Shown piece after piece: positions 9,538 through 17,561 of a stretch of DNA of 37,183 nt (positions are counted from its first letter, which is position 1; every line of letters starts with the position of its first letter). The DNA comes from an uncultured bacterium (lineage in GTDB: Bacteria; Patescibacteriota; Saccharimonadia; CAILAD01; BJGX01). The DNA lies in assembly GCA_903832035.1 (NCBI GenBank), contig CAILAD010000020.1, positions 1 through 37,183 on the forward strand, in the 5' to 3' direction. The position numbers and the translations under genes were made by a program. The notes under the pieces are model-generated. The model was not told the DNA's origin. It saw nothing but the letters and a program-made list of their open reading frames with translations, and made no database searches.

Positions 9538-9934
9538 AGTTAGCTATAAGCCGAATTTTGTTCATCTCGTAAGAGACTTGGTAATCATCTATCTCGTCTG
9601 GACAAAGTCCAGGGCGTCGTGTAAAACACAATCGTGCGATATACCCATAAAAAAGCGAGAAACTTCATCTATAAATAGATAGGGCCCATAATCTTGCAGC
9701 CAACAGGGTTTACCACCGCATATATGTCACCATACAGCGCTGTGAGCTTTTACCTCACTCTTTTCACCCTTACCCCTCACCATTACAATCAATAAATTGA
9801 TCAAAATGGTGAGGGGCGGTATTGTCTCTGCGGCACTTTCCCGAGGGTCACCCCTGGTTGCCGTTAGCAACTGTTGTACTCTGTGCTGTTCGGACTTTCC
9901 TCTCTGGTTAGACCAGAGCGATTACCCGCTAACT
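9538..9934 (-). ncRNA. rnpB: RNase P RNA (bacterial)
   Basis: Minus strand reads ...CCAGAGAGGAAAGTCCGAACAGCACAG...AAAGTGCCGCAGAGACAATACC...GGGTAAGGGTGAAAAGAGTGAGGTAAAAGCTCACAGCG...; the 5' AGTTAGC pairs with the 3' GCTAACT (P1). Confidence 0.95.
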
Positions 9935-9967
9935 ACTGATTATTATACCTGAAAAGTGTTAATTTGT

Positions 9968-10381
9968 CTACTTCTGAGACTGCCTATCTAGGCAGATATT
10001 TACCTGCTCATCAGCCAGCTTATTATCTGATCGATAGACATGGGTAAATGATATATCCAAACCTACTATTTTATTTATTATCTCTCTATACAAGGGTGAG
10101 ATATTGGCGTTTTTAACCCTGTATTCACCGTTGAGTTGCTTCTCAACTAGCTGACTGTCTAGATAAAACTCTATCTTCATATCTTTGTACTCACTGATAT
10201 TGTCTAGGGCCAATAAGACAGCACTATACTCAGCATAGTTATTGGTCTGAATTCCAAGATATTTTGAATATTCAGCTACTACATTACTATCCGCATCTAT
10301 AAAAACAACGCCTGAAGCAGCAGGTCCTGGGTTTCCTCTAGATCCGCCGTCACAAAAAATCTTTATCGTCTGAGTAGCCAT
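9968..10381 (-). CDS. Ribonuclease HI family protein
   Basis: KIFCDGGSRGNPGPAASGVVF, NNYAEYSAVLLAL, FYLDSQLV. Confidence 0.9.
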   Translation of the reverse strand: MATQTIKIFCDGGSRGNPGPAASGVVFIDADSNVVAEYSKYLGIQTNNYAEYSAVLLALDNISEYKDMKIEFYLDSQLVEKQLNGEYRVKNANISPLYREIINKIVGLDISFTHVYRSDNKLADEQVNICLDRQSQK

Positions 10382-11145
10382 ACACCAACAACCAATACAC
10401 CTACCACAATCCTATATACAACAAATGCCAACATCGAGTGCTTCTTGAGATATCCTAAAAACCACCTTATGACTACCATACTAGCAATAAAAGTAATTAT
10501 TATTCCGGTAAATAAATCAAAGTTAGTTAGAGTATGGTCAGGATGTTTCATTAGATCATAAACCTTATATAGTCCCGCACCGAGCGATATAGGGGTTGCA
10601 AGCAGGAAGCTAAATCTGGCCGCAGCTTCTCTATTAAAACCCAGCCATAATCCGGCAGTTATTGTAATACCAGATCTTGATGCACCAGGTATAAAGGCTA
10701 GAATCTGAGCAAGACCTACAAACATGCTCTGTTTTAATGTAATCTTCTCAACAGCTTCTTCTTTTTTACCAACTTTATCTACGTAATATAATAGACCACT
10801 AAAAAATATCATACCCAGACCTACTACTAGCGGTGCGTAGCTCGCTTCGTGCAAATACTTAGTTATCACTTTATCACCTAAAAACCCTAATACTGCAGCG
10901 GGGACTGATGCGGCGACAATGTACCACAGAAGCTTATCTTTAGTTTTAATCATCTCGACAAACTCTTTAGCAAAATAGACCAGCAAGGCTAGGGCTGTAC
11001 CAACATGGATTGCAGCATCAAAGGCGAGCCCAGGGTCGTTAAATTGGAATAGCCAGGGCACCAACATTAAATGGGCAGATGAACTGATTGGCAAAAACTC
11101 GGTAACGCTTTGTACCAGTGACAGCAATATGACTATAAATAACAT
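10363..11145 (-). CDS. uppP: Undecaprenyl-diphosphatase
   Basis: SVTEFLPISSSAHLMLVPWLF, FIPGASRSGITITAGL. Confidence 0.95.
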   Translation of the reverse strand: MLFIVILLSLVQSVTEFLPISSSAHLMLVPWLFQFNDPGLAFDAAIHVGTALALLVYFAKEFVEMIKTKDKLLWYIVAASVPAAVLGFLGDKVITKYLHEASYAPLVVGLGMIFFSGLLYYVDKVGKKEEAVEKITLKQSMFVGLAQILAFIPGASRSGITITAGLWLGFNREAAARFSFLLATPISLGAGLYKVYDLMKHPDHTLTNFDLFTGIIITFIASMVVIRWFLGYLKKHSMLAFVVYRIVVGVLVVGVWLLRR

Positions 11146-11150
11146 TATTT

Positions 11151-11561
11151 TTAAAATCCTCCCTGGGCCAATATGGCACTTCTTAATTTATCTGCGACCG
11201 GCCTAAGCTCCGTTAGGTCTTTTCTAACAGCATTAGTGTGGTCTATATCTGATTCTTTTCTGATTGGAATTAAGTGAATATGGGTATGGGGCACCTGGAA
11301 GCCTACGATAGATAGCCCTATCTTAGGAGCGTTATAAATAGACTTGAGCAGCTTGGCCATCTTCTTTGCAATATCCAAGCAGTGGATATAGGTCTTATCA
11401 TCAAGCTCTTCCCAGTTATCCACCTGCTCTAGAGGAATTACCATACAGTGACCTTCGGCGTGTGGCGCAATAGTCAGCATTATAAAACAGGTCTCGTCAC
11501 GGTATAGAATTTCACCTTCGGCCTGCCCTTTAGCTATTTTTGTAAAAATTGAATCTGTCAT
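11151..11561 (-). CDS. HIT family hydrolase
   Basis: SIFTKIAKGQAEGEILYRDE; GFQVPHTHIHLIPI matches the HxHxH triad. Confidence 0.93.
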   Translation of the reverse strand: MTDSIFTKIAKGQAEGEILYRDETCFIMLTIAPHAEGHCMVIPLEQVDNWEELDDKTYIHCLDIAKKMAKLLKSIYNAPKIGLSIVGFQVPHTHIHLIPIRKESDIDHTNAVRKDLTELRPVADKLRSAILAQGGF

Positions 11562-11734
11562 CTGTTGGTATTAGGGTTTTCGGTAGCTAACTGTTCTGCG
11601 TGGGAATAGATACTTGAAATACTATTTAGCTGTGAATTTATTGAATTCTGCATACTAGATAGATAGAACATATAGGTACCTAAGACACCCGCTAGAACTG
11701 TAAGTTTGATTATTGCCCCCATACCATCTAGCAT
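11558..11734 (-). CDS. 58-aa single-TM protein translationally coupled to the HIT gene; absent from the ORF track
   Basis: ATG at 11734: MLDGMGAIIKLTVLAGVLGTYMFYLSSMQNSINSQLNSISSIYSHAEQLATENPNTNR, ending in TGA inside ATGA with the HIT start. Confidence 0.6.
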   Translation of the reverse strand: MLDGMGAIIKLTVLAGVLGTYMFYLSSMQNSINSQLNSISSIYSHAEQLATENPNTNR

Positions 11735-11777
11735 AAATCGCTAAACTAACAATGTAAAGTAAGATAATAACAAATCT

Positions 11778-11853
11778 TGGTCAGGGTGACAGGACTTGAA
11801 CCTGCGACCTCACGGCCCCCAGCCGTACGCGCTACCAACTGCGCCACACCCTG
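11778..11853 (-). tRNA. tRNA-Pro (GGG), CCA encoded
   Basis: Cloverleaf CAGGGTG...ACGG-CTGGGGG-CCGT...GGTTCAAGTCC...CACCCTGACCA on the minus strand. Confidence 0.95.
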
Positions 11854-11952
11854 TCGCTTTATACATTATACCAGTTATAAAACAATTAAATAACCATAAC
11901 TATTTACATACCTATAGTGCTATGACACAATATAAATGTAAGAGTAATTTTA

Positions 11953-12495
11953 GTGCAGAAAATACCTAAATCAGCCCAACTACTAGCCGTGATAGCCAAG
12001 AGAGACCTTGTGCGTCACGGCAATATTATTAAAGATCAAGCTTTGCTGGAGATGTTTTCTGATGCCAGAACCACAACCCCCTCCAGGAGAATTGCTGATA
12101 CAGCTTCACTTCTAGCTAAACAGGGCTTTTTAAGTGTTGGTATCATAGATAGCCAGAAGGTCTACACCATAACTAAAAAAGGCCGAGAGAAAGTTAATCG
12201 GGCTGAGGCTATGAAAAGTGTTATTACGTCAGACCGCTGGGATGGTAGATACTACTTAGTCACCTTCGATATCCCAGAGAATAAAAAGGTAGTCAGAAAT
12301 CAAATCATTATCGACCTTAAGAGAGCCGGCTTTATAAACTACAGCAAGGGCATATGGTTGTCACCCTATAACCCTATAGGCTACATTGAATCTGTTCGAA
12401 AGAGATATGATCTAAAGAAGAATATAAAACTTATTGTCGCCAGCCATCTAGAAGATGAAGCAAAAATAAAAAGACACTTTAAATTAGTGTCTTAG
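11953..12495 (+). CDS. PaaX-like / Cas2-fold protein with N-terminal winged-helix-like region
   Basis: C-terminal WDGRYYLVTFDIPENKKVVRNQIIIDLKRAGFINYSKGIWLSPYN resembles the PaaX/Cas2-like ferredoxin fold. N-terminal two thirds are HTH-like. GTG start. Confidence 0.7.
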   Translation: MQKIPKSAQLLAVIAKRDLVRHGNIIKDQALLEMFSDARTTTPSRRIADTASLLAKQGFLSVGIIDSQKVYTITKKGREKVNRAEAMKSVITSDRWDGRYYLVTFDIPENKKVVRNQIIIDLKRAGFINYSKGIWLSPYNPIGYIESVRKRYDLKKNIKLIVASHLEDEAKIKRHFKLVS

Positions 12496-12506
12496 GTTAA
12501 GATATC

Positions 12507-12668
12507 AAAAAAGTCCGCTGTATCGAGAGTCATAAATAACCCTTCCCGCCAAAAGCTAGGTGGGTGCTCGCAGTCACCTGGATAGACCAGGCACAATCTA
12601 AAGCTCCCGGGAGTTATGTTTAATCAGAAAAAGTTATTAGACTTTAAAATTCGAATACAGCAGACTCA
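12507..12668 (-). ncRNA. Stand-alone structured small RNA, class unassigned (6S-like topology is a hypothesis)
   Basis: TATAAT on the minus strand at 12680-12675. 5' GTCTGCTGTATTCGA pairs with 3' TCGATACAGCGGAC, then T6. Internal helices ATAAC/GTTAT, CCCG/CGGG and CCTGG/CCAGG. No ORF in the interval. Confidence 0.7.
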
Positions 12669-12675
12669 ATCTACA

Positions 12676-13320
12676 TTATAGCATTATTTGGTGACCCAAT
12701 ATAAAGCTGGCAATAGATGAAACTGCCGAGGATATGAATGGTGACAAGAAACTGAAGGCAATAAAAATAAAGGCAAATACCAATAGCAGTCCGTACCGCT
12801 CCATCTGATCCATGACATCCCTAACCGAACCTGGAACTACCGCATAGAGGACCCGCGAGCCATCGAGTGGAGGAAAAGGTATCATGTTGAAAATAAAAAA
12901 GGCTAAGTTTATAAGCATAAACTCGAGCAAAAACTTCTCGTAAACCCCACTAATTGGTGCCAATCTTAAATACAGACCCACAAAAGTAGCCATTATTAGA
13001 TTACTAAATGGGCCTGCAACCGCCACCAACGCGGCTCCCCATCTGCCATATCTAACAGCATAGGGGTTGAAAGGTACCGGCTTAGCCGCACCAAAGACTA
13101 CTGGTGACCCAAAGAATATTAAAGCGATTGGCATAACTAGGGTTGTTAATGGATCGATATGGGCCGCAGGGTTTAAGGTAAGCCTGCCTTCTTGTTTGGC
13201 GGTAACGTCACCAAGCAGATGACCGGCCCAAGCATGACTAAACTCATGAATCGTCAGCGCAATCACTACAATTACAATATATAGAGCTATTCCAATTACT
13301 GTATTATCCATATAATGCAT
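12676..13320 (-). CDS. M50 family site-2-protease-like zinc metalloprotease
   Basis: ALTIHEFSHAWAGHLLGD (HExxH-like HEFSH), MIPFPPLDGSRVL. Confidence 0.93.
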   Translation of the reverse strand: MHYMDNTVIGIALYIVIVVIALTIHEFSHAWAGHLLGDVTAKQEGRLTLNPAAHIDPLTTLVMPIALIFFGSPVVFGAAKPVPFNPYAVRYGRWGAALVAVAGPFSNLIMATFVGLYLRLAPISGVYEKFLLEFMLINLAFFIFNMIPFPPLDGSRVLYAVVPGSVRDVMDQMERYGLLLVFAFIFIAFSFLSPFISSAVSSIASFILGHQIML

Positions 13321-13388
13321 TTTACCATAGTATCTATTGCATAACCCCAGTCTATATGATAAGATATTTAGGTTAAATTTTAGATATT

Positions 13389-13619
13389 ATGTCATACAAA
13401 TGCGATATAACCGGTAAAGGTAAACAGTTTGGTAATAACCGCTCTCACTCACTTAGAGCGACTAAAAAAGCGTGGAAACCAAACCTACAAACAAAGACTT
13501 TGGTCATTGATGGCCAGAAGGTTCGCTTAAAGCTAGCCGCCTCTACCATTCGCACTCTTAAGAAGTATCAAAATCAGATAGAATCCAAAGAATTAGCAGC
13601 CAAAGAAGCTGTAAAATAA
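13389..13619 (+). CDS. rpmB: 50S ribosomal protein L28
   Basis: MSYKCDITGKGKQFGNNRSHSLRATKKAWKPNLQ. Confidence 0.93.
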   Translation: MSYKCDITGKGKQFGNNRSHSLRATKKAWKPNLQTKTLVIDGQKVRLKLAASTIRTLKKYQNQIESKELAAKEAVK

Positions 13620-13652
13620 CAACCTCTTACCGAAAAGAGGTTGTTTTTTTGT
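13620..13652 (+). terminator. Rho-independent terminator after rpmB
   Basis: AACCTCTT...AAGAGGTT followed by GTTTTTTT. Confidence 0.85.
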
Positions 13653-13733
13653 AGCCATAAATAACCTAACTAAGGTGTCGCTACTAGTATAGTTTGGTTA
13701 CATCTTGTAAACTAAGCATAACAAGTTAAATTT

Positions 13734-14426
13734 ATGCAAAATAAAAACAAGAATACTCTGTACTGCTTTAGTCCACCTGTTATGATTGCGACCATAATAA
13801 TAGAAATTGGTCTAGCCATCTATAGCCTGATTCGATTAAAATCTTCTAATATAAAAAATACTCTGGTTATAACGCTTCTTTTACTAGCAGCCTTTCAGTT
13901 TGCTGAATTCTTTGTTTGCGGCAACACTAGCGAATCAAGTATCAAAATCGCATCCCGAATAGGCTACGTAGCCATTACATTCCTGCCAGCCCTTGGAGTA
14001 CTACTGGCCAATCAGATTGCCGGGCGTAAACGCCATTGGAGTTCTTATGTAGCCCTTGGCCTCGCCGCCGTCTTTGCAACATATTTTGGACTAGCTCCAA
14101 ACTCAATCAATTCTGGTATATGTGCGGGTAATTACGTAATATTCAACCTGATAGCACCGGCCAGCATAATATATGAAGCATATTATTTCATAACAACGGC
14201 CTGGATTATCGGTCTTGGCATGACTTTACCTAGTAAGATTAAGGCCAAGAAACGTAAGCAAGCCTTACAATGGCTTGTTATTGCAGTACTATCCTTTATA
14301 GTGCCGACTGGAATTGTTTATATGATAAACCCTAGTACGGTTAGGGCTATACCCTCTATAATGTGTGGTTTCGCAATACTTTATGCGTTCATATTAACCA
14401 GTAAAGTAGTAACTAAGATCAGTTAA
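13734..14426 (+). CDS. Seven-TM integral membrane protein resembling histidine-kinase 7TM sensor domains, without a kinase
   Basis: About seven hydrophobic segments over 230 aa, conserved-looking GICAGNYVIFN, no cytoplasmic domain. Confidence 0.6.
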   Translation: MQNKNKNTLYCFSPPVMIATIIIEIGLAIYSLIRLKSSNIKNTLVITLLLLAAFQFAEFFVCGNTSESSIKIASRIGYVAITFLPALGVLLANQIAGRKRHWSSYVALGLAAVFATYFGLAPNSINSGICAGNYVIFNLIAPASIIYEAYYFITTAWIIGLGMTLPSKIKAKKRKQALQWLVIAVLSFIVPTGIVYMINPSTVRAIPSIMCGFAILYAFILTSKVVTKIS

Positions 14427-14446
14427 GTAGTTTATATCGTTATTTA

Positions 14447-14983
14447 TTAATTTAAAACTACTAATCGCTGTTGCTCGGTCTCAGATAGCTCTTTTTTAGA
14501 TATTTTAAATTTACTAACTGATTCGTAATCACTGCCAAATTCTGCAGCAAGTAGCTTAAGTTGCTCTTCTTTGTAGCTGTGAGGAATGATTATCTTAGGT
14601 TCAATCTGGTTTATAATCTTGGTAGTGATTTCGGCTTTCTCACCAATAACTGGGACAATTAAAATATCTACTGTAGAAAAGGCCTCAACCTGATCATCAC
14701 TAAGTACTTCTTTAACGTCTTCGGGCAGGTAGGCTGCTCTTACGCCTTCTGTAATTAAGCTAAAACCACATTTACCATCAATAACAGGTATGGCATCAAT
14801 CATACAACTTTTAACTTCGTATTCTCCCTGAGAATCAAATACTATTGAATCAGACTTGGGCGCATCTGGTTGTGGGGCTGAGTTTAAACTCACATCAGAC
14901 TTATCATCAGGTGAATCTATAGCCACATCGATAGCTTTTGAGCTAATAAGGAATCCGTTATTTTTAGTTTTTATTATTTCCAT
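14447..14983 (-). CDS. Metallo-beta-lactamase-fold-like protein lacking the metal-binding HxHxDH motif
   Basis: VFDSQGEYEVKSCMIDAIPVIDGKCGFSLITEGVRAAYLPE...VDILIVPVIGEKAEITTKIINQIEPKIIIPHSY has the layout of short UlaG-like MBL proteins. Confidence 0.6.
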   Translation of the reverse strand: MEIIKTKNNGFLISSKAIDVAIDSPDDKSDVSLNSAPQPDAPKSDSIVFDSQGEYEVKSCMIDAIPVIDGKCGFSLITEGVRAAYLPEDVKEVLSDDQVEAFSTVDILIVPVIGEKAEITTKIINQIEPKIIIPHSYKEEQLKLLAAEFGSDYESVSKFKISKKELSETEQQRLVVLN

Positions 14984-15010
14984 GTGTCTATTATATCAAT
15001 AAAGTAAGCT

Positions 15011-16045
15011 TTATTTCTCTATTTTGTCGTAATAATTTTTATATAAACTACCAACCACGACCGAGGCAGCGGCAGTTACCGGAACTGCTATTAAAACACC
15101 AACAAAACCGAGTAAAGTTGCCCCTACCAAGGCGGCCAGTAATACTACCATAGGGTGTATACCAACTACCTTCCTCATTACATTTGGCACGATTAGGTTG
15201 CCTTCCAGTTGCTGGACTACCAAAAAGAATATACCTACTATTAAGGCTTTAAGAGGAGAGCCCGTAAGTAAGGCTACCAATACAGCCGGTATAGCACCTA
15301 AGTATGCTCCGACCATTGGTACGGCCTCCATAAGTCCAGCAAATAAAGCAAGGGTTAGTGCATATTCCACCCCAATAATGGTTAGGCCTAGATAAGCGGC
15401 CGTAAATATAATTAAGCACAATATTACTTGCCCCCTCAGCCAATTCCCAAGCCTATCTGATACTTCGTGAAGAATCTTAACAAACTGTTCTCGCCAAACC
15501 TTCTTTGGTAGTAGTCCAGATAAGATAACGGCAAATTTCCTGCCACTAGCAAGCATATATATTAAAAATATAAAGAAGGTTATAAAACTAAAAAAACCTC
15601 CAGCTATACCTACCGATATTGAAGTAGCATTTTCTGAAATTCTATTTGAATTTTTATTAAGCCACGCTGATGAATAGTCATAACCTGCCTTTGTTAGTGA
15701 GTGACTATATGAAAAATCCTTTATCTGTTGCTGGTAGCTCGGCCACTTATTGTTAAGGTTTTGAGCCTGAGATATGGTCGTAGGTATAACCTGAGATGTT
15801 ATAAGGCCAAATATCGCTACGATCGTCAATATGACGATAGCTACAGAAACACCTCGACGTAATTTAAACTTTCTCTCTAGGAGTGAAACGACCGGGTTTA
15901 GAGCTATGGCAAAGATCCCCGCTACAGCCACGGATATAATAATGCCTGAAATCTGAAATATTACCCAGACAAAGGCCAATGTAAGTAGTAAATAAATAAA
16001 TGTGAGTGGCGAAACTACTACTACGTGGCGCTTTGCGTCCTTCAT
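15011..16045 (-). CDS. AI-2E family transporter / permease (YdiK/PerM-like)
   Basis: Multiple TMs; FAGLMEAVPMVGAYLGAIPAVLVALLTGSPLKALIVGIFFLVVQQLEGNLIVPNVMRKVVGIHPMVVLLAALVGA. Confidence 0.93.
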   Translation of the reverse strand: MKDAKRHVVVVSPLTFIYLLLTLAFVWVIFQISGIIISVAVAGIFAIALNPVVSLLERKFKLRRGVSVAIVILTIVAIFGLITSQVIPTTISQAQNLNNKWPSYQQQIKDFSYSHSLTKAGYDYSSAWLNKNSNRISENATSISVGIAGGFFSFITFFIFLIYMLASGRKFAVILSGLLPKKVWREQFVKILHEVSDRLGNWLRGQVILCLIIFTAAYLGLTIIGVEYALTLALFAGLMEAVPMVGAYLGAIPAVLVALLTGSPLKALIVGIFFLVVQQLEGNLIVPNVMRKVVGIHPMVVLLAALVGATLLGFVGVLIAVPVTAAASVVVGSLYKNYYDKIEK

Positions 16046-16734
16046 TTAATAGTAACCTCATCATCTGATACCACAGATATACGGGTAGTGTCTTCTAGGC
16101 CTGTATCATCTAAAGACCCTGAATTATCCTGCTCAGAACCAACCTTCTTAAATATCTTAAGGTCATCATACAAAACTACCTTCTTTGCATCGAGGATATC
16201 TGTAAGAAACCTGTCATTAAGGTTTCTGCGGTAATCAAAGTCCTCAAGACGCATACTGGTATAGTTGAGTTCTCGAGACATCTCTTTTTCCATGTCGGCA
16301 ATAATTTGCGCTAGCTTTGCTCTATTTAGGTCTCCGACGATGAATATATCTATTTGTTGATTACTACCCCTAACAAAAGCCCCAGTCAGAAATATTAATC
16401 TTACATTACCAGCCTTTTTAATTCTTTTTAGTATCTGGTCGTCTTCCTTTGTCTGCTTGATGGCTTTTGACTTAGCAGGAATCTTGGTAAATATTGACTG
16501 TAACTCGGCATGGAACTTATATTTTTGATCAACTTCATAATAAAGCCTATTGCCCTGACTCACTGAGCGAACGATACCGATGTTTAATAGGTTCTGTAAC
16601 TCACGACGTACTGAGTTTATTTGCTCATCAATTTTTCGGGTTATCTCACGGACATAGAATGGTCTTTCAGGATTATTATAAAACAAGCTAAGTAGCTTAA
16701 CCCTAGTCTTTGATCCAAACAATTGTTCAAACAT
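16042..16734 (-). CDS. Winged-helix regulator fused to a nucleotidyltransferase-like domain
   Basis: FEQLFGSKTRVKLLSLFYNNPERPFYVREITRKIDEQINSVRRELQNLLNIGIV (wHTH) and VRLIFLTGAFVRGSNQQIDIFIVGDLNRAKL (MNT-like). Confidence 0.8.
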   Translation of the reverse strand: MFEQLFGSKTRVKLLSLFYNNPERPFYVREITRKIDEQINSVRRELQNLLNIGIVRSVSQGNRLYYEVDQKYKFHAELQSIFTKIPAKSKAIKQTKEDDQILKRIKKAGNVRLIFLTGAFVRGSNQQIDIFIVGDLNRAKLAQIIADMEKEMSRELNYTSMRLEDFDYRRNLNDRFLTDILDAKKVVLYDDLKIFKKVGSEQDNSGSLDDTGLEDTTRISVVSDDEVTIK

Positions 16735-16844
16735 ACCATCTCCTCGCCAGTAGTATTTTAGTGTTCAAGCTTGCATGCAACCTGAACTACTACCTAATAA
16801 ATCTGATTATACACTACATTGAATACATTTTTCAAACAACAATA

Positions 16845-17561
16845 TTAGTTAGTTAGATTTATAATACTTTGTAGAGTTTTATTCTCTAACGAATCATCGA
16901 GGTTCTTGAGTACAAAATTTGGCTCTATTTTATGTACTGCTTTTTCTATTAAGAAGTCGGCAACTTTTGGGTTTTTTGGCAGAAATGAACCGTGCATGTA
17001 CGTACCGATTGAATTACCCTGAATTATGCCCTCTCCAATTGACTGACTGGTATTCCCAAAACCCTTCAGCACTTTTCCGAGCGCTAAGCTACCATCTAGG
17101 AGTTCTGTCTCTCCGCTATGATTTTCAAAACCAACCATCTCTCCAAACACATCATTTTGCACCACTAGGTTGCCAATCATCCTTTGATCACTAGCCCTGG
17201 TTACCAAGTCAAATAGTCCTATTCCAGGTAACTTTTCACCTTCCGACGTTACAAAATACTTACCGAATAACTGATAGGCTCCACATATTGCCAGGATTGG
17301 GGTTCCTCTTCGGGCATGATCGTGGATTATGTCTGATTTAAGTAATAAGTCCTTAGCTACCAGCTGTTGCCCCCTGTCTTGACCGCCACCCATGAATATA
17401 ATGTCATATTCACCCTTTAAATCATCACCGATTGAGACAGGGTGGTAAGTACTTTTTATACCTCGCCACTCCATTCTTTTCTGTAAAGTAATAATGTTGC
17501 CAAAATCACCATATATATTCATCCTGTCAGGATATAAATGAAGTATTTTTATAGCCCTCAT
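16845..17561 (-). CDS. gatD: Lipid II isoglutaminyl synthase, glutaminase subunit
   Basis: ILHLYPDRMNIYGDFGNIITLQKRMEWRGI, DIIFMGGGQDRGQQ, PILAICGAYQLFG, GTYMHGSFLPKNP; adjacent to murT. Confidence 0.93.
   Translation of the reverse strand: MRAIKILHLYPDRMNIYGDFGNIITLQKRMEWRGIKSTYHPVSIGDDLKGEYDIIFMGGGQDRGQQLVAKDLLLKSDIIHDHARRGTPILAICGAYQLFGKYFVTSEGEKLPGIGLFDLVTRASDQRMIGNLVVQNDVFGEMVGFENHSGETELLDGSLALGKVLKGFGNTSQSIGEGIIQGNSIGTYMHGSFLPKNPKVADFLIEKAVHKIEPNFVLKNLDDSLENKTLQSIINLTN

Noticed and set aside
12507-12668. 4.5S SRP RNA
   Set aside because: The conserved GGAAGxAGCA-type apical loop of SRP domain IV is not present on either strand.
15249-15443. Out-of-frame minus ORF inside the AI-2E transporter gene (also 15198-15395 +, 15864-16064 -)
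   Set aside because: Shadow ORFs within a well-supported CDS.
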